From assembly GCA_026418015.1 (NCBI GenBank), contig JAOACE010000021.1:124001-188000 (forward strand): 64,000 nucleotides of DNA, in the 5' to 3' direction. The DNA is from Leptospiraceae bacterium (lineage in GTDB: Bacteria; Spirochaetota; Leptospiria; Leptospirales; Leptonemataceae). Numbering within the stretch: position 1 is the stretch's first letter; each line of letters begins with the position of its first letter. The notes under the pieces are model-generated. The model did no database searches and was not told the DNA's origin. It saw nothing but the letters and a program-made list of their open reading frames with translations. Of this stretch, positions 17,063 through 26,189 are shown one piece after another. Position numbers and translations under genes: made by a program.

Positions 17063-17813
17063 ATTTATTTCAGAAACTTACAAGATCCCCCTAAATGTGG
17101 CACAGTCCATCATACTACAAGGATTTGTGTTGGTTAATAATCAAAAAATTTTAAAAAAAAACTTTATAATTTCCAATAACGATTCTGTTCAGTTAATAAA
17201 AGACATTTCTTTCTATCCATCACGTAGTGCATACAAACTAAAAGATGCTGTCGATAGTCTAAAACTTCAAGATAAAATTATGGATAAAATTTGCGTAGAT
17301 ATTGGAGCATCCCATGGTGGATTTACAAAAGTTTTGTTAGACTACGGTGCAAAAAAAATTTATGCAATCGATGTTGCAAAAGGAATCATCTCTTATCAGC
17401 TAAGAATCGATCCTAAAGTAATTTTACTCGAAGAAAAAAACATTAAGCATATCACAATAGATGATTTTCAAAAACAAGATTATTTTATTCTACCATGGTT
17501 TATTACCTGCGATGTTTCTTTTATGTCTATTATTACTATATTCGAAACATTGAAAAAATGGATTGAGATCATAAAAAAAGATGTTGTTAAAGAATTTTAT
17601 TTTTATGGCATTTTTTTGTTAAAGCCACAATTCGAAGATTCCCAATCCACTATAAAAGGAATTATCAAAGATCCCCTTATCCGCGAGTCTATCATAACTG
17701 AACGAATCAAAAGGATTCAAGAAATGAATTTTCAAGTCCTAGAACACCTTCCAGCTTCTATTAAAGGAACTAAAGGAAACCAAGAAGAAATTTTATATGT
17801 TAAAAGCTGTTAA
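17043..17813 (+). CDS. tlyA: TlyA-family rRNA 2'-O-methyltransferase (S4 + FtsJ-like domains)
   Basis: A 256-residue protein combining an N-terminal S4 RNA-binding domain (about 1-60, KKRLDEFISETYKIPLNVAQ) with a Rossmann methyltransferase. The SAM motif is VDIGASHGGFTKVLL (about 86-100). A K-D-K-E catalytic set is visible: K in SRSAYKLKDAV, D in TCDVSFMSI, K in LLKPQFE, and E in GNQEEILYV. TlyA enzymes 2'-O-methylate 16S and often 23S rRNA cytidines and affect capreomycin sensitivity; the 'haemolysin' label is historical. It overlaps murE by 20 bases and interlocks with the stop of the convergent glutamate dehydrogenase. Confidence 0.88.
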   Translation: MKKRLDEFISETYKIPLNVAQSIILQGFVLVNNQKILKKNFIISNNDSVQLIKDISFYPSRSAYKLKDAVDSLKLQDKIMDKICVDIGASHGGFTKVLLDYGAKKIYAIDVAKGIISYQLRIDPKVILLEEKNIKHITIDDFQKQDYFILPWFITCDVSFMSIITIFETLKKWIEIIKKDVVKEFYFYGIFLLKPQFEDSQSTIKGIIKDPLIRESIITERIKRIQEMNFQVLEHLPASIKGTKGNQEEILYVKSC

Positions 17814-20800
17814 ATTTTTTCTTCCAAATTCATGAGGATTTCGAAAAGATCAATTAAAGCAATGTCCTTATTTTCTAAATAAGATAAATCCAACGATTCT
17901 TTTCCAGTAAGTTTTTTTAAGATATTAAAATACATGTTGAATAAGCGAAATTGAAATTTTAGTTCTTGTAAATTATTGATGTTTAGATTTTTTATGCGAT
18001 AATATAACGATAATAAATGATTTTTTTGTAGAAATTCATAGAATAAAATAATGTCATCTTGATTGACAAAAAAATGGATTAATGCAATTTCGTAAGATTG
18101 AACAAATGCATTTAGTTCCTTCATTTTCTTGGAATTCAGTTCATGACCAGTAGGAATCTTTAAGTTATTATGTTTTATTAAATGTTTTGTTAATTTATGA
18201 ATATTTTTTATAAATATATTTTTATTTTCTTGACTAAATTGATCGTAGTTTTTCATCAAAACATGGATGATAGAAGTTGTTCGAGAATATTCTATAAGCT
18301 GTTCGTACAAAAATGGTTTAGGTACATCAAAATATTTGCTGTAAATCTCTAATATATCAAAGCTAGTAAAATGCTTAAAATGGACATACTCTGTTAATAA
18401 TGTTTCGTATGGTTTGTTTAAAACCTTCGAAAATAGAAAAAAATGCAATGTTCCTAATGTATTGATCATATTATTCAATAAAATTGTTTTAATCATTCTA
18501 TCTTTTAAAGGATGATTTAAGATTAAATCTTGGAATCTATCGACAATTTCAGTAGGAAAATAGAACCTAAAAACAGATAAATCAATATCTTTATTAAAAT
18601 TGATGGAAATTTTTCCAAAATAATTTTTAAAATAGAGTTTTGTATATCCAAGAATATAACAAATTTCTGGCTGAGTAATTTCTTTAAAAAGTGCAATTTC
18701 TTTTTCTGGTAGAACATGGTTTTCTACCAAATATTTTAGCCAATCAGAAATCAAAAATCTATTATTAGAAAGGCGATATTTTTCTAATGCAATCGCTAAA
18801 TTGTTAAAACGATTGTTATAAAGAACTTTTTCTATCATAATTTTATCGTATTTTTTTATTAAGTGATTTCTTTGTTGATGGGTTATAAGATTTTTATCTT
18901 CTAAATAATTCAGAAAGATTTTTAAATTGACTTCGTGATCGGACATATCTACACCACCAGAATTATCGATAAAGTCAGTGTTTAATAGAATGCCTTTTTG
19001 AGCTGCTTCGATTCGCGCTTTTGTTGTTAAACCCAAGTTTCCACCTTCTGCTATCACTCGTACGTTTAATTCATTTGCATCGATGCGAACGTTATCATTC
19101 GAAGGATCCATCACATCTTTATGACTTTCTTGCGAAGACTTAATATAGGTTCCAATGCCTCCATTCCAAAGAAGATCAACTTTTGCTTTTAGTATATATC
19201 GAATCAATTCTTCACCAGAAACAGAACTAACAGAAATGTTCAATCGTTCTTTTATTTCTTTCGATAGTTGGATTCTTGCAGCATTTCGTTCAAAAACACC
19301 ACCGCCAGAAGATATCAATTCTGGATTATATTGATCCCATCCTTTTACTTCTTTGAATAATCTTAATCGTTCTCTATAACTAATTTCTGGATCGGGATTG
19401 GGATCGATAAAAATATGAATATGATTAAAAGCAGCTATTAGCTTAATTGTTTTAGAGAGGATCATACCATTACCAAATACATCCCCACTCATATCACCAA
19501 TTCCGATAACTGTAATAACATCTTTTTCTGGGTCAATTTGAAGTTCAGAAAAATGTTTTTTAACCGATTCCCAAGCACCCTTTGCAGTTATTCCTTGTTT
19601 TTTATGATCATAACCATTAGAACCACCAGAAGCAAATGCATCCTTTAACCAGAAACCTCGTTCCACTGCAATATTATTCGCAATATCGCTAAACGTTGCT
19701 GTACCTTTATCTGCTGCAACAACCAAATAAGGATCGTGGTCATCTAATCGGATTATTTTTGTATCATCTTCTTTGTTTAAATTATCTGTTAAAGATAAAA
19801 GGTTTTCGATAAACCTTTTATAAAAATGCTCTGCTATTTGATTTTTTTGCTTTTTATCGAGATTAAGAAGATTCTTTTTGATGATAAAACCACCTTTTGC
19901 ACCATTGGGAACAATGATGGTATTTTTGATCATTTGTGTTTTCATTAAATCGTAGATCTCTATACGGTAATCATCGATCCGATCTGACCATCGTATTCCT
20001 CCGCGAGCGATATAATCACTACGAATATGAATACCTTCTAAATCCTTAGAATAAACAAAAATTTCATAGAGTGGTTTGGGTTCGTTTATATAAGAAATAT
20101 TTTTTGACTTAACCTTAATAGCGATTTCTTCGTAGTTTAAAAAAAAGTTTGTTCGCACGATATTTTCTATAAGTTCGATAAAATTGCTTACAACTGTTTG
20201 TTCAGAAATAGTTTTAAAATTATATATATATTGTTTTAATTTGTTTATAAATTCAGTTTTATTTAATAGAAATGCTTCTTTAATATAATGGATTAACTTT
20301 TGAGAAAAATCAGGATTATTTATAAAAAAATTATTTAAAAAGATTCTAGAATATTGTTTATGCACCTGATAATAATACGCAATCAAAGTTTTAATAAAAC
20401 TTATCTCTCTTATTGATAGAGAAGTTTTAATTAATAGTTGATTGATTGGTTCAATCGTATGTTTTTGGTTTAATAATTCTTCTATTCCTTGTTCAATTTT
20501 CGATAACCAATCAGAATTAAAATTGTTTTCGATGTAGAAAATATTTAAATATCGCGTACCTTCTTTTATAACAAATTCAAAAGAAACATCTGTAATGATT
20601 TTTAATCCTACACTATCTAGTATAGGAAAGATTTCTGTTAAAGAAAAAACATCACAAGAATAAACATTTAGAGTCGATACTTCTTTTTTTTCATTTATCG
20701 ATAGAGATTTCGCGAACTTAACGTAAAACTTTTTTTCTGGAGTAATATTTTCGATAAAAGTAATATTGTTATATGCTTCTTTAGGGGTAACATAATTTGG

Positions 20801-22165
20801 CAGAGTAGGAGGTAGTAGTTCTTTGTAGTATTCGAGTTTATATCGAATCTTTTCTGTACTTGACTCTACATAGGTAATATGCTTAAAAAATTGGTCATAC
20901 CAAGAATAAAAAATCTCGTCGCTTTTTTGGGTTAAGAATTCTTTTAGTTGTTTTAATGTTTGGTTTGATGATTTTAAGAATAAAAACGTATACAAGAATT
21001 GATTGTAAGTTCTTTTAAAATAAGTATCGACAAAAATTTGATAATCTTTTAGGTTTTTGATAAGATGTTCGTTTGTATCTGCATATTTTTGTAGTTCAAC
21101 AATCAATACCCAAACCCCCTGGTAAGATTTATCTTCTATAATAAAAATTCTTTGTTCACTTGCATAAAGATTGTTGATAAAAAAATCCAACCATTCTTTT
21201 AGAATGATTAAATCGCGAGAAAAAAGAATGCCTAATGGAATTAGTTGAGATATTTTATAAATTTCTTTATATCTAAATCCATTGATGGGTGCATTTAATA
21301 GTTTTGCAATATAATCCAATTTTTTTCGAATTGGTGGAATTAAAAATCGTGGTGTCAATTCTCCTTTTCCTGCAAAACTTCCTAACAATAAATATAATTC
21401 ATCGTTGTGAAAAAAAATTATGATGTGTAATGGTTTGTATCGTTTAACATTACTTTTTATAGAAGATTCTATAAAAATAATATTTTCTCCTTTTGGTTTT
21501 GATAGGGTTTCTATTTCTTGCAGTACAATTTTTTTATTTTCTTCTTGTCTTAAAATACCGAGCTGTTGTATAATTTTATTTTTTGAATAAACTAAAAGCC
21601 CCATCTGAACAAAGTTTTCGAGAATCCAATTTTTAGCATGATTTAATTCTTCGTCGTTAAAGTTTAAATTTTTTAAGATTTGATTGGTTTTAGGAAAATC
21701 CTTTACGATCAGTTCTAATTCTTTTAGGTTATGAAAGATTTTATTTTTGATGGATTCTAATTGTTCCTTGGGAAGTTTTTCGATTTCCACATAAACAAAA
21801 GATTCTTTTTGGTAATCGTTTTCTTCTTTATCGGAAATATCTATAAGCTTATGTTGTTCTCTTTTAGTGTATAAGATTGCATTGATTAATCGGTTTATTC
21901 TATATTTTTCTGATTTTAAGTAATCTAAAACAGTATCAACAATAAAAGGCATATCTATTAAATTAATCTGTATTACGCTCAAATGATATGGCCATTTATT
22001 TTCTGGGTTATGACAATTTATGTGAATTTCTTGTTCTTTTATCAAAATAAATTCGAACTGATCTTTAACAAACCGTTCTAAATCTTCTTTGCTAAAAAAT
22101 TCTTTGTATTCTTTTGGAATAAATCTTGTGTAAATATCGAAAAACTTTTGGAAAAGATGATCCAT
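17810..22165 (-). CDS. gdh: Large NAD-specific glutamate dehydrogenase (180-kDa class)
   Basis: A 1451-residue cytoplasmic enzyme converting glutamate to 2-oxoglutarate and ammonia with NAD. It belongs to the large-subunit GDH class with a long regulatory N-terminus. The catalytic region starts near residue 725 with IARGGIRWSDRIDDYRIEIYD and continues with IIVPNGAKGGF, which holds the substrate and catalytic lysines. RLDDHDPYLVVAADKGTATFSD and KDAFASGGSNGYDHKK follow, cut here only for display. The dinucleotide region VIGIGDMSGDVFGNGM lies at about residue 890. It is slightly shorter than the usual roughly 1600 residues. It stands alone as a monocistronic unit, and its stop codon interlocks with that of tlyA. 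Confidence 0.92.
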   Translation of the reverse strand: MDHLFQKFFDIYTRFIPKEYKEFFSKEDLERFVKDQFEFILIKEQEIHINCHNPENKWPYHLSVIQINLIDMPFIVDTVLDYLKSEKYRINRLINAILYTKREQHKLIDISDKEENDYQKESFVYVEIEKLPKEQLESIKNKIFHNLKELELIVKDFPKTNQILKNLNFNDEELNHAKNWILENFVQMGLLVYSKNKIIQQLGILRQEENKKIVLQEIETLSKPKGENIIFIESSIKSNVKRYKPLHIIIFFHNDELYLLLGSFAGKGELTPRFLIPPIRKKLDYIAKLLNAPINGFRYKEIYKISQLIPLGILFSRDLIILKEWLDFFINNLYASEQRIFIIEDKSYQGVWVLIVELQKYADTNEHLIKNLKDYQIFVDTYFKRTYNQFLYTFLFLKSSNQTLKQLKEFLTQKSDEIFYSWYDQFFKHITYVESSTEKIRYKLEYYKELLPPTLPNYVTPKEAYNNITFIENITPEKKFYVKFAKSLSINEKKEVSTLNVYSCDVFSLTEIFPILDSVGLKIITDVSFEFVIKEGTRYLNIFYIENNFNSDWLSKIEQGIEELLNQKHTIEPINQLLIKTSLSIREISFIKTLIAYYYQVHKQYSRIFLNNFFINNPDFSQKLIHYIKEAFLLNKTEFINKLKQYIYNFKTISEQTVVSNFIELIENIVRTNFFLNYEEIAIKVKSKNISYINEPKPLYEIFVYSKDLEGIHIRSDYIARGGIRWSDRIDDYRIEIYDLMKTQMIKNTIIVPNGAKGGFIIKKNLLNLDKKQKNQIAEHFYKRFIENLLSLTDNLNKEDDTKIIRLDDHDPYLVVAADKGTATFSDIANNIAVERGFWLKDAFASGGSNGYDHKKQGITAKGAWESVKKHFSELQIDPEKDVITVIGIGDMSGDVFGNGMILSKTIKLIAAFNHIHIFIDPNPDPEISYRERLRLFKEVKGWDQYNPELISSGGGVFERNAARIQLSKEIKERLNISVSSVSGEELIRYILKAKVDLLWNGGIGTYIKSSQESHKDVMDPSNDNVRIDANELNVRVIAEGGNLGLTTKARIEAAQKGILLNTDFIDNSGGVDMSDHEVNLKIFLNYLEDKNLITHQQRNHLIKKYDKIMIEKVLYNNRFNNLAIALEKYRLSNNRFLISDWLKYLVENHVLPEKEIALFKEITQPEICYILGYTKLYFKNYFGKISINFNKDIDLSVFRFYFPTEIVDRFQDLILNHPLKDRMIKTILLNNMINTLGTLHFFLFSKVLNKPYETLLTEYVHFKHFTSFDILEIYSKYFDVPKPFLYEQLIEYSRTTSIIHVLMKNYDQFSQENKNIFIKNIHKLTKHLIKHNNLKIPTGHELNSKKMKELNAFVQSYEIALIHFFVNQDDIILFYEFLQKNHLLSLYYRIKNLNINNLQELKFQFRLFNMYFNILKKLTGKESLDLSYLENKDIALIDLFEILMNLEEKI

Positions 22166-22237
22166 ATAAGTTTTTCTATTTTATAATTGATTCTATGCAA
22201 GATTTTTTTATTAATGTAGAAAATTTTATCATCGATA

Positions 22238-23125
22238 ATGATAAAAGTGAAGAAATATTTTTTGATCCTTCTGTTATTATTGAATCAATTATTTGCAGAA
22301 TCGAGTACGTTAAAAGATCCTTATTATCCACAACAACCAACGGGCGAATTACGCTTGAATTATTATTACGATAGAAGCGGTAAGTGGGTAAAATTTTCTG
22401 ATTGGATCCCTTTTAAACAAAAGAAATTTCAACCAATGTTTTTAGAAGATTATTATTTACTATATGGTTTAAAAATGGGATACAAAGTTTCGGAAGTAAA
22501 AGAAAATATCTATTTTTTATATTCAGCTCTTAATAGTAAATTTCGACATCCTAGGAATGCTTTGTGTAAAATTCAAACCGAACAGGAATTTCATAAATAT
22601 CGACTGTTGATGTTTATGGAAATCAACTTGATTATTATGAGGATGTATTTACGCTTAGGTTCTTTGTACGATAAAAGGCATTTGTATTTCCATGATTTAG
22701 ATGTTGCAGATGATTTAGAAGTTTCTTTTTTGATCGCAAGAACCTATTATAACGAATCACTAAAATATTGGCAGTTAGCAAAAGATTATGCACAAAAAGC
22801 AAGTATCTATCCTTTTACGCTAGATTTGGGAAATATAGAATCCCATCGGCACGAAATTTACACGAATGAATTAGATTTCGAAAGAATCATCAAAAGGTAT
22901 CTAAACCGAATAGAAACAAAATTAGAAATCGTAGCCCAGTTTTTAAACCAAGAGGGTAGACCAAGACCTGTAAAACAAAAAATGTTAGAAGATATCAAAA
23001 AACTTTACGATAAGGATTTTTCTGTCGATCCCCTTAATGAACCGTCGTTAAACCCTCACTGGAACGAAAAACCACTTTTTCCAAACGATTCAGATACCAA
23101 TCAAACAGATTCGTTTCTAAATTAG
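22238..23125 (+). CDS. Exported protein of unknown function, helical
   Basis: A 295-residue protein starting with a clear signal peptide (MIKVKKYFLILLLLLNQLFA, cleavage probably after LFA at 20). The mature part has a tyrosine- and proline-rich beginning (DPYYPQQPTGEL) and then looks almost entirely helical and rich in charged and aromatic residues. No lipobox or barrel pattern is seen, so a periplasmic location is likely. I do not recognise the family. The last 92 bases overlap the 3' end of the convergent ferritin-like gene. An upstream in-frame extension is not needed because the signal peptide fixes the start at 22238. Confidence 0.72.
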   Translation: MIKVKKYFLILLLLLNQLFAESSTLKDPYYPQQPTGELRLNYYYDRSGKWVKFSDWIPFKQKKFQPMFLEDYYLLYGLKMGYKVSEVKENIYFLYSALNSKFRHPRNALCKIQTEQEFHKYRLLMFMEINLIIMRMYLRLGSLYDKRHLYFHDLDVADDLEVSFLIARTYYNESLKYWQLAKDYAQKASIYPFTLDLGNIESHRHEIYTNELDFERIIKRYLNRIETKLEIVAQFLNQEGRPRPVKQKMLEDIKKLYDKDFSVDPLNEPSLNPHWNEKPLFPNDSDTNQTDSFLN

Positions 23126-23705
23126 ATAATTCCATTAGATGCTGATCGTATTTTGGGTCGAATTTCTGAATCATATCGAAAATTTCTTTAAGATGCTTTT
23201 CTTCTTCTTTGATAACACTTGTAATATTGATAGGATTTTGCAATTTTTCCAACCGTTCTTGGTAAATATTAAAAACCATATCCGCACGTTCTTCTATAAG
23301 ATAAGTCACATATAAATAACACAAAAAAGAAAGAAATGATTTGTTCGAATCTTTAAAGAAATTTTTTAAATATTTTAAAACTTCTAGATCCAACTGTTGA
23401 AAATACTTAAAAGAAGAAAACCCTGCAATTAAATTGATATAACTATAATTAAAATCTTCTGGTATATTTGGATCAATTTTTCGAATACTTTTTTTGTAAA
23501 AATATGCATGCCTTGCTTCTTCGCATGCATGGGATAAAATTCTTTCGTTTATGTATAAACCCAAGTTTGCCTTATGGATTTTCTTTGCTCCCATGTGTTC
23601 CAAATAGCTTAAAGTGTTCAACCATTTTACATGTAACGCTGGCTTTTTGATAATTTCTTCTAATAAAATTTCTATTCTTCGGATATGTTCATTCCTTTTT
23701 TGCAT
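23034..23705 (-). CDS. Ferritin-like diiron-site protein, unknown function
   Basis: A 223-residue helical protein with a full set of diiron ligands in ferritin-like order: E36 (in YLEHMGA), E63xxH66 (in CEEARHA), E139 (in LIEERAD) and E168xxH171 (in EEEKHLKE). Such four-helix proteins include hydroxylases such as MiaE, rubrerythrin-type peroxidases and iron stores; which one applies is not evident. The spacing E36 to E63 is about one helix turn-around, as expected. It lies 9 bases downstream of lgt on the same strand, and its C-terminal coding region overlaps the convergent exported-protein gene by 92 bases. Motif evidence is good, function is open. Confidence 0.72.
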   Translation of the reverse strand: MQKRNEHIRRIEILLEEIIKKPALHVKWLNTLSYLEHMGAKKIHKANLGLYINERILSHACEEARHAYFYKKSIRKIDPNIPEDFNYSYINLIAGFSSFKYFQQLDLEVLKYLKNFFKDSNKSFLSFLCYLYVTYLIEERADMVFNIYQERLEKLQNPINITSVIKEEEKHLKEIFDMIQKFDPKYDQHLMELSNLETNLFDWYLNRLEKVVFRSSEGLTTVH

Positions 23706-23714
23706 AATATTACC

Positions 23715-24689
23715 CTATTTTGTTTTTTCGTATAGTTTACCGCGAACCATCCAGATTAAACCACTAATTGCTAATATAATTCCAACAATTTGGCTTTGTG
23801 TGAACCCATACCAATGCCAGTTTTCGAAATAAAATGCTGGTGGATTCCCCGGCCAATAATTATGATGAATAAGAGGCTTTCCATTATAGGTAGGATGGGG
23901 TAGTATGGGTATGACTGCATCGTTAATTCTTAAAAATTCTATCAAGAATCTTTCTAAACCATTATAGATCAAAAAGAGTGCTGCCATAAAACCTGGTTTA
24001 TAATTTTGGAATCTGCCTTTAAACCACATCCAAGCAAACAATATCCAGTTAATGATTGCTTCCATAAGAGGTGTATTCCAAACGCGAACTCCCATTGTGC
24101 TCATAGCAGAATGTGGACCAAAAACCATTGTTAGGATGGGAATTTCTACACTTGCTTTATATCCATAACATCCATCTCCACTCACCATACAACCTAATCT
24201 ACCAATACCATAACCAATCGTAAGCATCATAAAATAAATATCACCATATTCCCATATAGGTAAATTTTTAATCTTCATGTGGATATAAATAAAAAGACTT
24301 CCACCAATAACACCTCCATAAAAAACCAAGCCACCTCTACTAAACAAAGATTCCCAAAGACCAACAGCTTGACCTGGATATTTTTCTCCCATACCATGAA
24401 AGTAAAACAAAACATATTTTAATGTTTCGATAAAACCGTCAGGATCAGGAATCCAAATTCTATCCCATACTTCTAAAACAAAACCTATCTTGGCTCCAAC
24501 GATTGTTCCCAATACAGCTAAAAGAACATGATTTTCTACAACATTGGAGTCTAATTTTTTTCTAATAGCTTCTTTACTAGCCAAATACGAACTGACTAAA
24601 AAAGCGATCATCATCAAAATGCTAAACGTCGATATTGTATTAATAGATGTTCCTGGTATTGTAAAACCTAATGGTATTTCCGCCCACAT
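23715..24689 (-). CDS. lgt: Prolipoprotein diacylglyceryl transferase Lgt
   Basis: Inner-membrane enzyme that attaches diacylglycerol to the lipobox cysteine of prolipoproteins. It is a 324-residue polytopic protein with the Lgt segments RGGLVFYGGVIGG and GRLGCMVSGDGCYG (the arginine of the latter is the conserved Lgt site) and a C-terminal helix ending in GLIWMVRGKL. The variant signature (Cys-Met-Val-Ser-Gly where E. coli has Asn-Phe-Ile-Asn-Gly) occurs in several non-proteobacterial Lgt proteins. It is relevant here because at least six likely lipoproteins are encoded in this window. It is followed after 9 bases by the diiron gene and lies 72 bases behind pepP. Confidence 0.9.
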   Translation of the reverse strand: MWAEIPLGFTIPGTSINTISTFSILMMIAFLVSSYLASKEAIRKKLDSNVVENHVLLAVLGTIVGAKIGFVLEVWDRIWIPDPDGFIETLKYVLFYFHGMGEKYPGQAVGLWESLFSRGGLVFYGGVIGGSLFIYIHMKIKNLPIWEYGDIYFMMLTIGYGIGRLGCMVSGDGCYGYKASVEIPILTMVFGPHSAMSTMGVRVWNTPLMEAIINWILFAWMWFKGRFQNYKPGFMAALFLIYNGLERFLIEFLRINDAVIPILPHPTYNGKPLIHHNYWPGNPPAFYFENWHWYGFTQSQIVGIILAISGLIWMVRGKLYEKTK

Positions 24690-24761
24690 ATATTTTTCCT
24701 TATTTTGACCAATGAATTTTAATAAATTATCTAATGAACCAAAAAAATAGTTACAATAAAA

Positions 24762-26189
24762 TTAATTTTTCATGATGGATTCGATTTCTTCGATGGACTT
24801 TGGTACTTCTTTCGATAAAACAATGGGTTCATCTTCTGTAATAAGTACATTATCCTCTATGCGAATACCAATACCTTTCCATTCTTCAGGAATTGTATCC
24901 AACCATGGAGAAAAGTATAGACCAGGTTCAACTGTACAGATCATATTAGGTTCAAATCTTCTATAGGGAATTGAATGATTTTTGTGGAATTGATTTTTGC
25001 AAACCTTTTCTTGGTTGAATTTTCCATAAGAAATATAAAATCCTCTATCGTGTACATCATATCCAATCCAGTGTCCGGTTCTATGCATGTAGTAAGTTTT
25101 ATAAAGTTCTTTTTCTAAAATCTCCTGTTTGGATTCTTTTAAAATATGTTCCTCTTTTAAAAAATCGACAATTACATCCACAGCTGCAAAGTGACTATCT
25201 TCCATGCAATATCCTAATTTAGAATATTCAATCGCTTTTTTTTGTGCTTCCAATACTGCATTATAGATCAAACGCTGAATAGAATTAAACTTACCATTAC
25301 TTGGAAACGTTCTTGTTATATCTGTATTCAAATAATATTTACTTGCTGCTGCATCAATTAAGATTAATTCACCAGGTCGAATTACTGAGTTATTATTCGT
25401 ATAATGAAGAATACATGCATTCGAACCAGAGGCTACAATCGAAGGATAGGCTTCTTGGGCATTGTATTTAGTAAAAGTTTTTAAAAGAATGGAATGTAGT
25501 TCATATTCGTACATACCTGGTTGAGTATTTTTCCAAACATTGATATGTGCTTCTTTAGTTATTTTCATGATCTCTTTGATGGTTTCTATTTCGTAAGGGG
25601 ATTTAACAATACGTAATTCGAATAAGATTTCGTAAGAGTGAGTGATTCTCGTAGGATAATACGAAAGTGCTCTACCGCGACGAATTCTTTGTTCCAATTG
25701 GTTTAGGATAAAATGATCATATTCTTCGCTTATACCAAATGGATAATAGATTTGGGTTTTGTTTTCTAAAAAATGGAATATTTTTTCTTTAAAATCATTA
25801 AAAGGATAAATTTCGGTTATAAAACCTAAATAACTCTTGATTTCTTGATGATTGGGTCGAACCCCTGTCCACAATTCTTCTTCTGGATCGGGTTCGTTGT
25901 AGAATAAAAAGACATCATTTATTGTTATAACTAAAATTGCAGGATAGATATCTAATCCAGTTAAATAAAAAAAATCAGAATTTTGACGAAATCTTTGATA
26001 CATTGCATTAGGATGATTCGAAGGAAAAGAAGAAAAAAGAATCAATACGTCTGATGGCTCTAACAAAGATTGCAGTCGAACAATTCTTGATCCTAACTCC
26101 TTTTTTGGTACATCGAATGTTAAATTTCTTGGTAAATTTAGGTTCAATTTATTCTGTACATTCTTCGACAAATGACGTTTATCATTCAT
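24762..26189 (-). CDS. pepP: Xaa-Pro aminopeptidase (aminopeptidase P, M24B)
   Basis: A 475-residue dimetal peptidase that removes N-terminal residues preceding proline. The AMP_N domain occupies about residues 30-160 (RQNSDFFYLTGLDIYPAILV), followed by the pita-bread catalytic fold. Metal ligands are visible: two Asp in LIDAAASKYYLNTDITRTF, His in HRTGHWIGYDVHDRG, Glu in CTVEPGLYFSP, and Glu in GIGIRIEDNVLIT. Its start overlaps the folC stop by 4 bases, so aroE, folC and pepP form one minus-strand operon. Length agrees with E. coli PepP plus a short N-terminal tail. Confidence 0.93.
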   Translation of the reverse strand: MNDKRHLSKNVQNKLNLNLPRNLTFDVPKKELGSRIVRLQSLLEPSDVLILFSSFPSNHPNAMYQRFRQNSDFFYLTGLDIYPAILVITINDVFLFYNEPDPEEELWTGVRPNHQEIKSYLGFITEIYPFNDFKEKIFHFLENKTQIYYPFGISEEYDHFILNQLEQRIRRGRALSYYPTRITHSYEILFELRIVKSPYEIETIKEIMKITKEAHINVWKNTQPGMYEYELHSILLKTFTKYNAQEAYPSIVASGSNACILHYTNNNSVIRPGELILIDAAASKYYLNTDITRTFPSNGKFNSIQRLIYNAVLEAQKKAIEYSKLGYCMEDSHFAAVDVIVDFLKEEHILKESKQEILEKELYKTYYMHRTGHWIGYDVHDRGFYISYGKFNQEKVCKNQFHKNHSIPYRRFEPNMICTVEPGLYFSPWLDTIPEEWKGIGIRIEDNVLITEDEPIVLSKEVPKSIEEIESIMKN

